This document shows, in pieces, positions 15,100 to 23,397 of a DNA stretch of 34,492 bases. The number at the start of each line of letters is the position of its first letter. Position 1 is the stretch's first letter. Position numbers and translations under genes: made by a program. The stretch lies in the NCBI GenBank assembly GCA_947589585.1, contig CANQCA010000003.1, positions 1 through 34,492 of the forward strand, in the 5' to 3' direction. A model generated the notes under the pieces. The model was given only the letters and a program-made list of their open reading frames with translations, was not told the origin of the DNA and searched no databases. The stretch comes from an uncultured Clostridia bacterium (lineage in GTDB: Bacteria; Bacillota; Clostridia; Christensenellales; Borkfalkiaceae).

Positions 15100-15380
15100 G
15101 CGTCATTCTGAGGCGATTACCCTATACCATGTCCGCGGGGGCAACTCTCCGAAGAATCCATGGGTACGAAGTCCGCGTTTTCTATTTGGGGGATGCTTCT
15201 TATCACGTTACCTTGAACCGTGTCGAAGGGTGACGAATTTCAGAAGCCATCGGACTTCGTAGTTCGGGATGCTTCGAGGATGGGCCGCCGTGGACTGCGT
15301 AATACAATTCGGCTCAGCATGACGCGTTAAACCCATGCGCGCGGGGCAGCATGACGCGGTTGACGGTCGCGGGTTCGGGA
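15100..15380. repeat. Repeat-filled spacer between maf and ppx
   Basis: The spacer has no credible gene. It holds fragments of dispersed repeats starting GTCATTCTGAG, a 43-bp copy (15249-15291) of 2816-2858 with one mismatch, and the type C repeat shared with 5711-5750. Short GGCAGCATGACGCG ends recur near 15320 and 15345 and also near 2935. Confidence 0.65.
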
Positions 15381-15438
15381 TGACAGCGTGTACCCCTTTG
15401 AGCAAAACAAAATTTGTGAACCTTTACGCGTTTCGCTT

Positions 15439-16953
15439 TTACAGGATCTCGAGATTCTTCTTGAAGTTGCGCTTAAATTCCGGCCCGGCCTCCATCGCCT
15501 GCTCGATCTCCAACGCCGCATCGCCCGCAAGCTCCGTCTTCATGATGACGGAATCGCCCAAAACGTCGCAGTTGATGCCCGTCACCATGCCGAGGCCGCT
15601 CCTGTCGAGACATTCGGCGATGCGCAGAAGAATACCGAGTTTTTTGACGACGTCGAGGTCCTCTTCCCCGACGATATCCTTGTAGCGCGCCCATTCCTGC
15701 GGGGAGATATCTTCTTTTTTATAGCATCCCGCGACGAAGGCGGCGAGCACGATCTCGCGGTGGGTCGCCCCATAGATGCCGCTGTTCAGGATCATATAGC
15801 GTGCATGCAGCGGATTGCTGTAGTAGCGGATATCCGTGCCGCAATCGTGCAGACTTGCCGCAATTTTGAGGACTTTGAGATAGATGCGAGGGAACTTGTG
15901 CAACACGCGCAGCTGTTTGAAAAGCTGGATGGAAAGATGCACGACGTGTTCGACATGCTTCTCGTTGCAGCGGTAATATTTGACGAGGGTGGAGAGGGAA
16001 TAGGAGAGAACGTCGGCAATGGGCCTTTCCACCGTGATGGGCAGGGCCTCGTTGAACATGATCCCCTCTCTCAGGCCGCAGCCGCCGATCGTGAACGTCT
16101 CCACCTTCAGATAGTCGGTGAAGGCCTTGATGATGGCAAGCGCGGCGGGCATGATATCCGCACGGGCGGGAGAAAGGCCGCGGATGCGCTTGCGCTTTTC
16201 CACATCGAGCACGCGTACCATCTCGTAGACGGCGTCGAAATCTTCCACCGTGAACTGGTAATTATGCACGATATTCAGGGGGTATTTGCGGATAATGCGG
16301 TTGATCTTGTAGAGGTTGCGGAAGGACCCGCCGACGCCTATCATCTGCGTATCGGGCTCGACCTCCTGCAGCCATTCGATCTTCTTGAACTGTTCGGTGA
16401 AGAACTCCTCGATCTTATCCGTCTGCGCCTCGGGGGAGAGCCCGTCGTCCGAAAAGAGATCGGTGAGGGTGACCGCGCCGAAGGGAAGCGTCACATAATT
16501 GATGATGGCGCGGCGGTTATAGTAGATGACCTTGGTGCTCCCGCCCCCGATCTCGAGGATGATGCCGCGGGGCACTTCCATAGAGTTGATCACGCCGCGG
16601 TAGACGAGGGTCGCCTCCTCTTCTTCGGAGAGAACGGCGACGCGGATCCCGCAGGTCGCCTGGATCTCATCGAGGAAGGAACGCTGGTTTTTTGCGCGGC
16701 GGACGGCCGCCGTCGCAACGGCGATGATGCGCTCGACGCCCGAAGCGTCGGCGAGCCGCCGGAACATTTTGAGCGTCTTGATCGTCTCCGCGACGCGCTG
16801 AGGCTTCAAAAACCCGTCGCGGTCCATATCCTGCCCGAGACGTACGCTCTCCTTGAGTTCATCTAACACCATAAAGTGCCCATCGCCGAACATCCCGACG
16901 ATGACAAGACGTGCCGAATTGGAACCCAGATCGATAATACCGATTTTTTCCAT
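15439..16953 (-). CDS. Ppx/GppA family phosphatase (exopolyphosphatase or pppGpp phosphatase)
   Basis: A 504-residue protein of the Ppx/GppA branch of the actin/hsp70 superfamily. It has the first phosphate loop IGIIDLGSNSARLVI (4-18), RIIAVATAAVRRAKN, the second loop GIILEIGGGSTKVIYY, and AITVERPIAD-like linker sequence. The C-terminal third resembles an HD-type helical domain with the motif LHDCGTDI and LNSGIYGATHREIVLAAFVAG. Family members remove terminal phosphate from polyphosphate or convert pppGpp to ppGpp; the sequence does not separate these. Length fits two-domain Ppx. There is only a weak ribosome site. A promoter is proposed at 17045-17073. No clear terminator follows the stop. 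Confidence 0.92.
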   Translation of the reverse strand: MEKIGIIDLGSNSARLVIVGMFGDGHFMVLDELKESVRLGQDMDRDGFLKPQRVAETIKTLKMFRRLADASGVERIIAVATAAVRRAKNQRSFLDEIQATCGIRVAVLSEEEEATLVYRGVINSMEVPRGIILEIGGGSTKVIYYNRRAIINYVTLPFGAVTLTDLFSDDGLSPEAQTDKIEEFFTEQFKKIEWLQEVEPDTQMIGVGGSFRNLYKINRIIRKYPLNIVHNYQFTVEDFDAVYEMVRVLDVEKRKRIRGLSPARADIMPAALAIIKAFTDYLKVETFTIGGCGLREGIMFNEALPITVERPIADVLSYSLSTLVKYYRCNEKHVEHVVHLSIQLFKQLRVLHKFPRIYLKVLKIAASLHDCGTDIRYYSNPLHARYMILNSGIYGATHREIVLAAFVAGCYKKEDISPQEWARYKDIVGEEDLDVVKKLGILLRIAECLDRSGLGMVTGINCDVLGDSVIMKTELAGDAALEIEQAMEAGPEFKRNFKKNLEIL

Positions 16954-17044
16954 AGAGAAGAAATTCCGTCCTTGTCTTTTCTTGCACTGTGCGCACCCGA
17001 AAGCCGTGCGCGTTATACTTCCCGATTTTAACGATTACGCATTT

Positions 17045-17073
17045 ATTTTAACACAGGATCGCCGCTTTGTCTA
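17045..17073 (-). promoter_or_regulatory. Possible promoter of the ppx/gppA gene
   Basis: Minus strand: TAGACA (17068-17073), a 17-base spacer and TAAAAT (17045-17050), about 90 bases before the start codon. A GCGCAC/GTGCGC hairpin lies in the leader. Confidence 0.45.
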
Positions 17074-17088
17074 TACCCTTTTTGAAAA

Positions 17089-17487
17089 TTATTTGCGCAC
17101 TCCGGGAAGGGGCGTCAAACGGCCGCCTTCTCTCAGCGTGCGCGAAAGCTCTACGGCTGAGAGGGCGAGAAGAAACAATCCGAAGGCGCGCCGGAGCGTT
17201 TCCCCGCGGATCCCGACCGCGATCAGGGAAAAGAGGACGGAAAAGATAAGCGCCGCGAGGGCGACGGGCCACACCCCCTTCGCATCGATCAGGCCGTTTT
17301 TCGCATGGACGGAAAGGGCGAGGGCGGAAGCGGGCAAAAAGGCGAGAAGGCACACCCCCTGCGCCGCCCGCTGCTCTACCCCGCAAAAAATAGTCAGAAG
17401 GGGGATGAGCACGGTGCCGCCGCCCATACCCATGCCCCCGAGAAGGCCTCCCGCAAAGCCGATGAGAAGAAAGACGAGGAAGGACAT
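17089..17487 (-). CDS. TSUP (TauE/SafE) half-size membrane transporter, second subunit
   Basis: A 132-residue membrane protein with about four helices and the glycine-rich start GFAGGLLGGMGMGGGTVLIPLL that marks TauE/SafE (TSUP) proteins. Full-length members are about 250 residues with two such halves and export or import sulfite, sulfonates or other organic anions. This protein is one half, and the neighbouring gene encodes another. Its ATG overlaps the TGA of the first half by one base (TGATG), so translation is coupled and a heterodimer is likely. The substrate cannot be deduced. Confidence 0.85.
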   Translation of the reverse strand: MSFLVFLLIGFAGGLLGGMGMGGGTVLIPLLTIFCGVEQRAAQGVCLLAFLPASALALSVHAKNGLIDAKGVWPVALAALIFSVLFSLIAVGIRGETLRRAFGLFLLALSAVELSRTLREGGRLTPLPGVRK

Positions 17488-17840
17488 CAGAGCATCATCC
17501 TTATGCCCGCCGCAAACATGAAGAGGGCGAAGAGAAAGGAGATAAGGCGCGGGGAACTGCGGCGCAAGAGCTTGGCGCCCGCGATCCCCCCTGCCGCCGA
17601 TCCGATCCCGGCGGGGAGAAGGAGCGGGAGCGGGACCGCCCCCGAGAAAAGATAGACGGCGCCGCTGAGGAGCGAGGCGGGCAGAACGATGGCGATCGCC
17701 GTCGCATGGGCGCGCCGCTCATCCCTTCCCGCAGCGCGCAAAACGGGCACGGCGACCATGCCGCCGCCCCCGCCAAAGAGCCCGTTCAGGGCGCCCACCG
17801 CCGCGCCGCCGAAAAGATATTTCGCAAAATTGTGCTTCAT
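17487..17840 (-). CDS. TSUP (TauE/SafE) half-size membrane transporter, first subunit
   Basis: A 117-residue membrane protein with about four helices. The motif GALNGLFGGGGGMVAVPVL matches the conserved N-terminal glycine loop of TauE/SafE proteins, and AHATAIAIVLPASLLSGAVYLFSG continues the typical pattern. The ATG follows GGAGGGGGG. It starts a two-gene unit whose second gene is the matching half at 17089-17487. The two halves resemble each other in their glycine motif, as expected for the internal repeat of the family. No promoter was confidently found in the divergent spacer for this strand. Confidence 0.85.
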   Translation of the reverse strand: MKHNFAKYLFGGAAVGALNGLFGGGGGMVAVPVLRAAGRDERRAHATAIAIVLPASLLSGAVYLFSGAVPLPLLLPAGIGSAAGGIAGAKLLRRSSPRLISFLFALFMFAAGIRMML

Positions 17841-17949
17841 CCCCCCTCCTTTTCCGCAAAAACCGGTCGGGCCGCACCCGTATTTCCATGAAAAGTTTGT
17901 GTAAGCGGCAAAAAACTTTTCTTTTTTTATGGAATTCGCGCGAAAGTGC

Positions 17950-17978
17950 TTGCCACAAATTCCAAATTATATTAAAAT
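17950..17978 (+). promoter_or_regulatory. Promoter of the 1262-aa lipoprotein gene
   Basis: TTGCCA (17950-17955), a 17-base spacer and TAAAAT (17973-17978), about 70 bases before the chosen start. Confidence 0.7.
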
Positions 17979-18051
17979 AGAAAAGTATCTTTAGATAAAA
18001 ACGGGAGACGGCGGGATGAAAGCTGCCCCGCATTCTCCAAAAAGGTGTGAT

Positions 18052-21000
18052 ATGGCGAAATTTTTGAAATCGGTAAAATGGAAGAAGCGCTGTACGGCAG
18101 GCCTTGCCCTCGCACTCTCCGCTACGCTCTCTCTCGGGATCTTATCCGCTTGCGGCAAGACCGACACCCCCGCAGACGACGAGACGGAGGAACCGTCGCT
18201 TCCCACCGATACCCAACTCATCAAAAACGGTGATTTCGAATTCTACAGCGAGATAACCAAGGAAGAGCAGGACGATCGGCGCACGTTCATCAACAGTCCG
18301 CAGAGCTGGTCCGCTTCTTCGAGCTCCCCTTCCTCGGACTGCACCTCAGGCGTGGTGAATACCGCCGACTGGGCATATATGTCGCAGTCGACCTTCTCCC
18401 TCATCCAAGAGGCAGACAGGAAAAAGACGGACAGCGACGGCAACCTCGTCGATGCCGCCCCCGGCGATATCGAGCTTACCCCCGCTCGCATTGCTTACGC
18501 CACCGATAACTGGGACAAGGCCAGCCTCTACGACCGTCTCGAGTTCTACGATTTCTATAAGATCAATTCGGAGAGCGGATTCGAACTCTACGACGACTAT
18601 CAGTACTCCATTACCTTCAAGGATGTGCAGTACCTTGCCGAGGACATCAAGGATAAGGACAATGCATCCGATAAGGGCGACAGCATTCCCCTCCACTACA
18701 AAGAGGGCGAAGAGGCCGCGGGCTCGAGCGTCCTCATGATCCACAACCGTCACTACGACGCCGACGAGAAGGTCAGCGGTACCTCGAAGTACTATACCTC
18801 GAGCACGGACGTCTCTCTTCCCGCGGGCGCGGCGGCCAAGGTTTCCGTCTGGGTGAAGACCATCAACCTCACCCACTACGATAAAGTCTCCGTGACCAAG
18901 CGCGGGGGCGCCTATATCAGCGTGACGCACAATGTCGGTTCGACCGCGCTCGACCAGATGCAGATCAACGACATCATCACGGACAATGCTCCCGACCAGA
19001 CGACGAACAACGGCTGGCAGCAATACACGGTGTATATCCGTGCGAACACCTTTGCCGCGACCACCTTCCGCATCGTTCTGGGTCTCGGCCGCAGCACGAC
19101 CGAGGACCGCTACGAGGCGATCGACGGCATCGCCCTCTTCGACGATCTCAAGTGCGAGCTCGTCACCGACGGCGACTTCGAAGTCGCAACAAACGGCGAC
19201 AGCACTGCCGATCCCGCCGTGGCGCCCGTCGTCCCGGAAGATCATCTCTGCACCCTGACCGATAAGGGCGAGGAGAAGAAATTCGTCTCCACGGACAAGC
19301 AATCGGGCGAATACGACGAAAACACCAACTACGCCCTCGACCTCAAGGCGGAATTCGATCCGCTCGCCATTCCCGAATCCACGATAGATTTCGGCCTCAC
19401 CAAAGAGGTCTCGGGGAGCCGCACCTACACCTCCGCACTCATCGACGCTTCCCTCTCCGATAACAGGGAGCCCGCGGGCGAGTACAGCAGCATCCTCACG
19501 AGCGCGACCGTTTCCGACCTCACTTCCAAGGCAACGGATACGAACAACGGCTACCTCAAGAATATCGTGCAAAAGGATCTTGCGAAGTATCCCTTCGGCG
19601 ATGCCCCGATGGTCCTCCTCCTTTCGACGAACGGCGCGGCCTACACCGCAAAGCTTCCTGCGATTCAGGTCCCTGCCGACAGCCGCATGCTCGTCTCCTT
19701 CTGGGTGAAGACCTGCTCCATCCTCTCGGGAAAGAGCGGCGCGGGCGTCACTCTCATCGACGGCGAGAACAAGGTCTCCATCGAGCCCTTCGATTCCACG
19801 ACCGTGGCCAAGGTGGACGTGAACGACACGAGCAAGGATATCTGGAACGGCTGGGTGCAGTGCTTCTTCTTCGTGGAGAACGATTCCGATGTGGAAAAGT
19901 CCTTCACCCTCGATCTCACCTACGGCCCTACCGGGATCGCATCCTCGACGCGCAGCAGCTATTGCGACGGCTATGCGGCATTCGCGAACTTCCAGACGTA
20001 CGAACTCACCCGCGCGCAATATAACTATGCCGCGACGGGCACATATGCGCAGAAGACGACGCTCACGGGCGCCGCGACCGATCCCTCCGTGTTCGACAGC
20101 GCGGCGGCGAGCGGCAACACCCTCGAGGAAGGGATGGCGCGTCCCGCCAACTACACGGGCGCTCTTGCGGGCAGCAACGTGCTCGTCGAAGGCGGCGATC
20201 CCAATCCTTCTATCAAACAGCTCCACGAGAACTACGGCATCTATGCGGGCATGCTCTCCTCCGAATATGCGGAGAAGTATATCGGGCTCACCGCCGAGGA
20301 AGCTCCCTGGTCGGGTAAGCTCAATGCGGCCGCGGGCGAATACAACAATGATGCAAATATCTGGTGGAAGAACCTCTTCGGCTCGAACGGCTCTACCGCC
20401 AACGCCGCCTACCAGCCCCTCGTGCTCCTCAATGCCAGCGGCGAAAATCAGCCCTCCTACGGCTTCTACAGCACAAAGAAGGCCACGCTGAGTGCAAACT
20501 CCGCTTCGAAGATCTCCGTCCGCGTGAAGGTCGCAAAGGGCACCGCCGCCTACATCTATCTCATCGATGTCTCGGGCAAGGCGAACGAGGGATACAACCA
20601 AGGGCTCAAGAGCACCCTTCCCGCAGTCACCTATTGGTACGATGACGACGGCAACATCGTCAACATGGATCCCGATGCGAAGGATTTCGACGAGAAGGGC
20701 GAGATCGTGTATGCGCTTCAGCCCAACGGGCTCTATAAGAATAATGCGAAGGATACGACGGACGACGCCTACTATGCGAACCTTTCCAACTTCGAAAAGG
20801 ACGAGGAAGGCAACCTCGTGACCACGGGCGGAACGCCTGCCTACTACTTCGACGGGAGCAAATACTATGCCTACCGCGACGAGGCGGAAGACGGGACCTA
20901 CACCTACCGCACGGAAGTGAAGAACCTTCCCGCCGAGGGCGACATCGTGCGCTACCCGGCCGCCGAAGGGAAGCAAGAGGCCGCGATCAGGGTGTTCGGC

Positions 21001-21840
21001 GACGACGAGAATGCCGATAAATGGATCACCGTCTCCTTCTATGTGCAGACGGGCAACGCGGATAAGCAATACCGCCTCGAGCTCTGGGCGGGCCAACGCG
21101 ACTACGACGGCGAGACGGAAGGCAAGAAGGAAGGCTTCCCTCAAGACGGCTATGTCTTCTTCGACCGCTGCGCCACCGATACCGTGAGCAACTATTCCAC
21201 CCTCCTCGACGAGACGGAAAAGACGATGCTCGCCTATAAGGACGGCGAGGCCTTCCCCTATCGCGACAGCGAGGACGAAGATAAGCTTGCGGGCACATAC
21301 GGTCTCTACTACACCTTCACCCTCTACGATTCTCCCGACTTCCTCCGCTACGATGCGGACACCGACGAGAACGGCGATGGCAACCCTTGGCGCAACTATG
21401 TGCAATCCGAACAGGAAGAAGCGCTCGGCTATCTCTTCTGCGAGGATATGGACGGCAAGGTGCTCGGTACGGCCTTCCCCACGGTGAATATGTATCTCAA
21501 CTATGCCGTGAACGAACACACCGTGGATCGGGCGCCCAGCCTCAACGAGGAGACGGATGAGGACGAGGATACCGACGATACGACGGACAGCGTGACGGGT
21601 GATACTTCGGGCAACATCTGGCTGTATCTCGCCTCCGCCCTCCTCGCAGTGGCCATCCTCTTTGCGATCGGCGCAGTGCTCTTCAGAAAGTTCTATAAGA
21701 AAGGAAAGCGGGCTGCAAGAGTCAAGGCGCCCAAACAGCCCAAGGTCAAGACGCCCAAGGTAAAGGAAGAGAAAGCGGAAGCTCAAAAGGACGAGCCCGC
21801 AGCGCCCGCTCCCGACGAAAATGACCCCTACAACGAGTAA
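18052..21840 (+). CDS. Large lipoprotein with jelly-roll-like modules and C-terminal membrane anchor (1262 aa)
   Basis: A 1262-residue surface protein of unknown function. The signal peptide ends in the lipobox LSAC (Cys34). At least three related beta-sandwich-like stretches follow, each with an (I/V)SVxVK strand, a GW-x-Q/T-aromatic strand and a DG-x-A-x-F(D) turn (for example SVWVKT ... NNGWQQYTVYI ... IDGIALFDD; SFWVKT ... WNGWVQCFFFV ... CDGYAAFAN). LIKNGDFEF and LVTDGDFEV recall carbohydrate-binding modules of the CBM4/9 type. Near the end come an acidic Asp/Glu/Thr stretch, one membrane helix (about 1187-1210) and a Lys/Pro-rich cytoplasmic tail. The ATG at 18052 follows AAAGGTG and gives a standard signal peptide. 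An ATG at 18016 (upstream GGGAG) would add 12 residues. Glycan binding is an inference. Confidence 0.85.
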   Translation: MAKFLKSVKWKKRCTAGLALALSATLSLGILSACGKTDTPADDETEEPSLPTDTQLIKNGDFEFYSEITKEEQDDRRTFINSPQSWSASSSSPSSDCTSGVVNTADWAYMSQSTFSLIQEADRKKTDSDGNLVDAAPGDIELTPARIAYATDNWDKASLYDRLEFYDFYKINSESGFELYDDYQYSITFKDVQYLAEDIKDKDNASDKGDSIPLHYKEGEEAAGSSVLMIHNRHYDADEKVSGTSKYYTSSTDVSLPAGAAAKVSVWVKTINLTHYDKVSVTKRGGAYISVTHNVGSTALDQMQINDIITDNAPDQTTNNGWQQYTVYIRANTFAATTFRIVLGLGRSTTEDRYEAIDGIALFDDLKCELVTDGDFEVATNGDSTADPAVAPVVPEDHLCTLTDKGEEKKFVSTDKQSGEYDENTNYALDLKAEFDPLAIPESTIDFGLTKEVSGSRTYTSALIDASLSDNREPAGEYSSILTSATVSDLTSKATDTNNGYLKNIVQKDLAKYPFGDAPMVLLLSTNGAAYTAKLPAIQVPADSRMLVSFWVKTCSILSGKSGAGVTLIDGENKVSIEPFDSTTVAKVDVNDTSKDIWNGWVQCFFFVENDSDVEKSFTLDLTYGPTGIASSTRSSYCDGYAAFANFQTYELTRAQYNYAATGTYAQKTTLTGAATDPSVFDSAAASGNTLEEGMARPANYTGALAGSNVLVEGGDPNPSIKQLHENYGIYAGMLSSEYAEKYIGLTAEEAPWSGKLNAAAGEYNNDANIWWKNLFGSNGSTANAAYQPLVLLNASGENQPSYGFYSTKKATLSANSASKISVRVKVAKGTAAYIYLIDVSGKANEGYNQGLKSTLPAVTYWYDDDGNIVNMDPDAKDFDEKGEIVYALQPNGLYKNNAKDTTDDAYYANLSNFEKDEEGNLVTTGGTPAYYFDGSKYYAYRDEAEDGTYTYRTEVKNLPAEGDIVRYPAAEGKQEAAIRVFGDDENADKWITVSFYVQTGNADKQYRLELWAGQRDYDGETEGKKEGFPQDGYVFFDRCATDTVSNYSTLLDETEKTMLAYKDGEAFPYRDSEDEDKLAGTYGLYYTFTLYDSPDFLRYDADTDENGDGNPWRNYVQSEQEEALGYLFCEDMDGKVLGTAFPTVNMYLNYAVNEHTVDRAPSLNEETDEDEDTDDTTDSVTGDTSGNIWLYLASALLAVAILFAIGAVLFRKFYKKGKRAARVKAPKQPKVKTPKVKEEKAEAQKDEPAAPAPDENDPYNE

Positions 21841-21864
21841 GTTTATTCGGAAACAACTCCATCA

Positions 21865-21897
21865 AAAAATCGGCGGCTTTCATAGCCGCCGATTTTT
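21865..21897 (+). terminator. Terminator of the 1262-aa lipoprotein gene
   Basis: A perfect 14-pair stem (21865-21878 with 21884-21897) with a five-base loop, ending in ATTTTTGTTTT, 25 bases after the stop. The A-rich 5' flank would also let it work on the other strand. Confidence 0.9.
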
Positions 21898-21914
21898 GTT
21901 TTAAGTTGAGTATA

Positions 21915-22106
21915 CAAAAACCTTGCCCACACCTCAAGGGGTGGGTGTCTCGCCGCGAGCGGCGAGACGGAAGGGGTGTCATTCTCATTCGTTTCAACAC
22001 CCCCTCAGTCTGCTTCGCAGACAGCTCCCCCTCAAAGGGGGCGCCAAGAACCACCCTCATCCGTCGCCGAAGGCGACACCTTCCCCCCATCCACGGGGGA
22101 AGGCTT
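21915..22106. repeat. Composite intergenic repeat (types A and B)
   Basis: The spacer holds a GC-rich hairpin set (CTCGCCGC-GAGCGGCGAG, about 21950-21967), an inverted type A repeat (21997-22045) and a type B double hairpin (22054-22106), which reaches the rsmF stop codon. No separate gene is seen. Confidence 0.7.
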
Positions 22107-23397
22107 ACTGCCCATACATCCTCAGGCCCTTGGGAAGGTGGTTTTTGAGGAGGCCGGAGGTGGCTTTGGCGAGGCCGAGAGGGAATTCTTCCACGCAGAC
22201 GGCGCACCAGCCCGAGAAATCTTCGCAGGGGAGCGTCTCCCCGCGCAGGTACTTTTTTGCCTCTTCACGGGTGAGCCGAACCTGCCTTTTCGCGCCCTCT
22301 CCAAACGCCATGGCAGCAGCATGGGCGGGGCGGACCCGCTTGCCGTCCCATTCGCCTCATTCGACGCCGAGACGGAGAAGGCTCGCGCCCGTAAGGTCGG
22401 GCATGCCCGCGGGGACGAGGTACATTCTGCCGTCCGCAAGGGTGTGAAGGCTGCCTTCGTGGGGCCTTTCGAAAAAGTCCTCTTCGAACGCATAAAACGC
22501 CTTTTCCGCCTGTGTATCGCGGCGGATGGGGAAGGGCTTCGCACGCAAAACCGTCCCCTCTTCACGCTTCAACAGGGCGCAGAAATGCCCCTCGCCGCGG
22601 AAGGTGTGGGGATAGAGTTTCTTCATCTCGAGCAGGGAAAAATCGGAATGACGGGAGAGGAAATTTTCTATCTGCCACTCGTCCTCTTCCTCGGCAAACG
22701 TGCAGGTGGAATAGAGAAGATGCCCGCCGAGGCACACCATGTCCGCGGCGCTATCCAAAATTTCGCGTTGCCGTGCGGCGCATCGGGCGACATTTTCCTC
22801 GCTCCATTCGGGAATGGCACTCTCTTCTTTTTTGAACATGCCCTCGCCCGAGCAGGGCGCATCGACGAGGACGAGGTCGAAGAAGGCGGAAAACCGCGAA
22901 GCGAGGCTTTCGGGCTGCGCCGAGATGACGGCGCAGTTTCCGATCCCCATGCGCTCGACATTTTGCGACAAAATTTTCGCCCGCCCGAAGTTCACTTCAT
23001 TGGCGATGAGGACCCCTTCCCCCGCCATCTGCGCGGCGATATGCGTCGTCTTTCCGCCGGGAGCGGCGCAGAGGTCGAGCACGCGTTTTTTGGGCAGAAC
23101 CTCGGACATGCCCCCCACCGTCATCGCCGAAGGCTCCTGCAAATAGTAGAGCCCCGCAAAGTGATAGGGGTCCGCGCCCGGCTTTTCTTCCTCGATATAA
23201 TAGCCGTGCGTCCCCTCGCCCACGCTCCCCAAAAGCGGGAAGGGTGCGCGGCGCAAAAATTCCTCTTCGGAGATCTTCAAGGTATTGACGCGGAGGCCCT
23301 TACAGGGCGAAAAATCGTAAGATGCCAAAAAGGCGGGGAAAGTTTCCCCCAGCCTCTCACGCATCCGCTTTATGAATTTTTGGGGCAGCTCCGTCAT
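22105..23397 (-). pseudogene. RsmF/NOL1-NOP2-Sun type rRNA cytosine-C5 methyltransferase, interrupted by in-frame TGA
   Basis: Residues 1-346 are a complete catalytic part: SAM loop VLDLCAAPGGKTTHIA (107-122), motif IV DAPCSGEGMFKK with Cys182, and motif VI YSTCTF with the catalytic Cys232. Members methylate 16S rRNA cytosines. A TGA at 22357-22359 then stops the frame after LLRLGVE. The same frame continues as GEWDGKRVRPAHAAAMAFGEG and a normal C-terminal domain (LTREEAKKYLRGETLP ... GWCAVCVEEFPLGLAKATSGLLKNHLPKGLR). So one base substitution, not a frameshift, splits a protein of about 430 residues. TGA is a stop elsewhere in the window. The C-terminal piece has an ATG (22309-22311) but no ribosome site. 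The gene overlaps the exonuclease stop as ATGA. It could be a recent mutation, a sequencing error or a readthrough case. Confidence 0.85.

Noticed and set aside
18346..21786. Open frame of 1146 codons antisense to the 1262-aa lipoprotein gene
   Set aside because: It has no ribosome site or signal. Its His/Arg/Val-rich composition is what the reverse strand of a GC-rich gene gives, and the sense frame has a signal peptide, promoter and terminator.
22357..22359. Selenocysteine at the in-frame TGA of the rsmF gene
   Set aside because: The position is not a catalytic residue in this family, the catalytic cysteines are at 182 and 232, and no convincing hairpin of SECIS type was seen just downstream.
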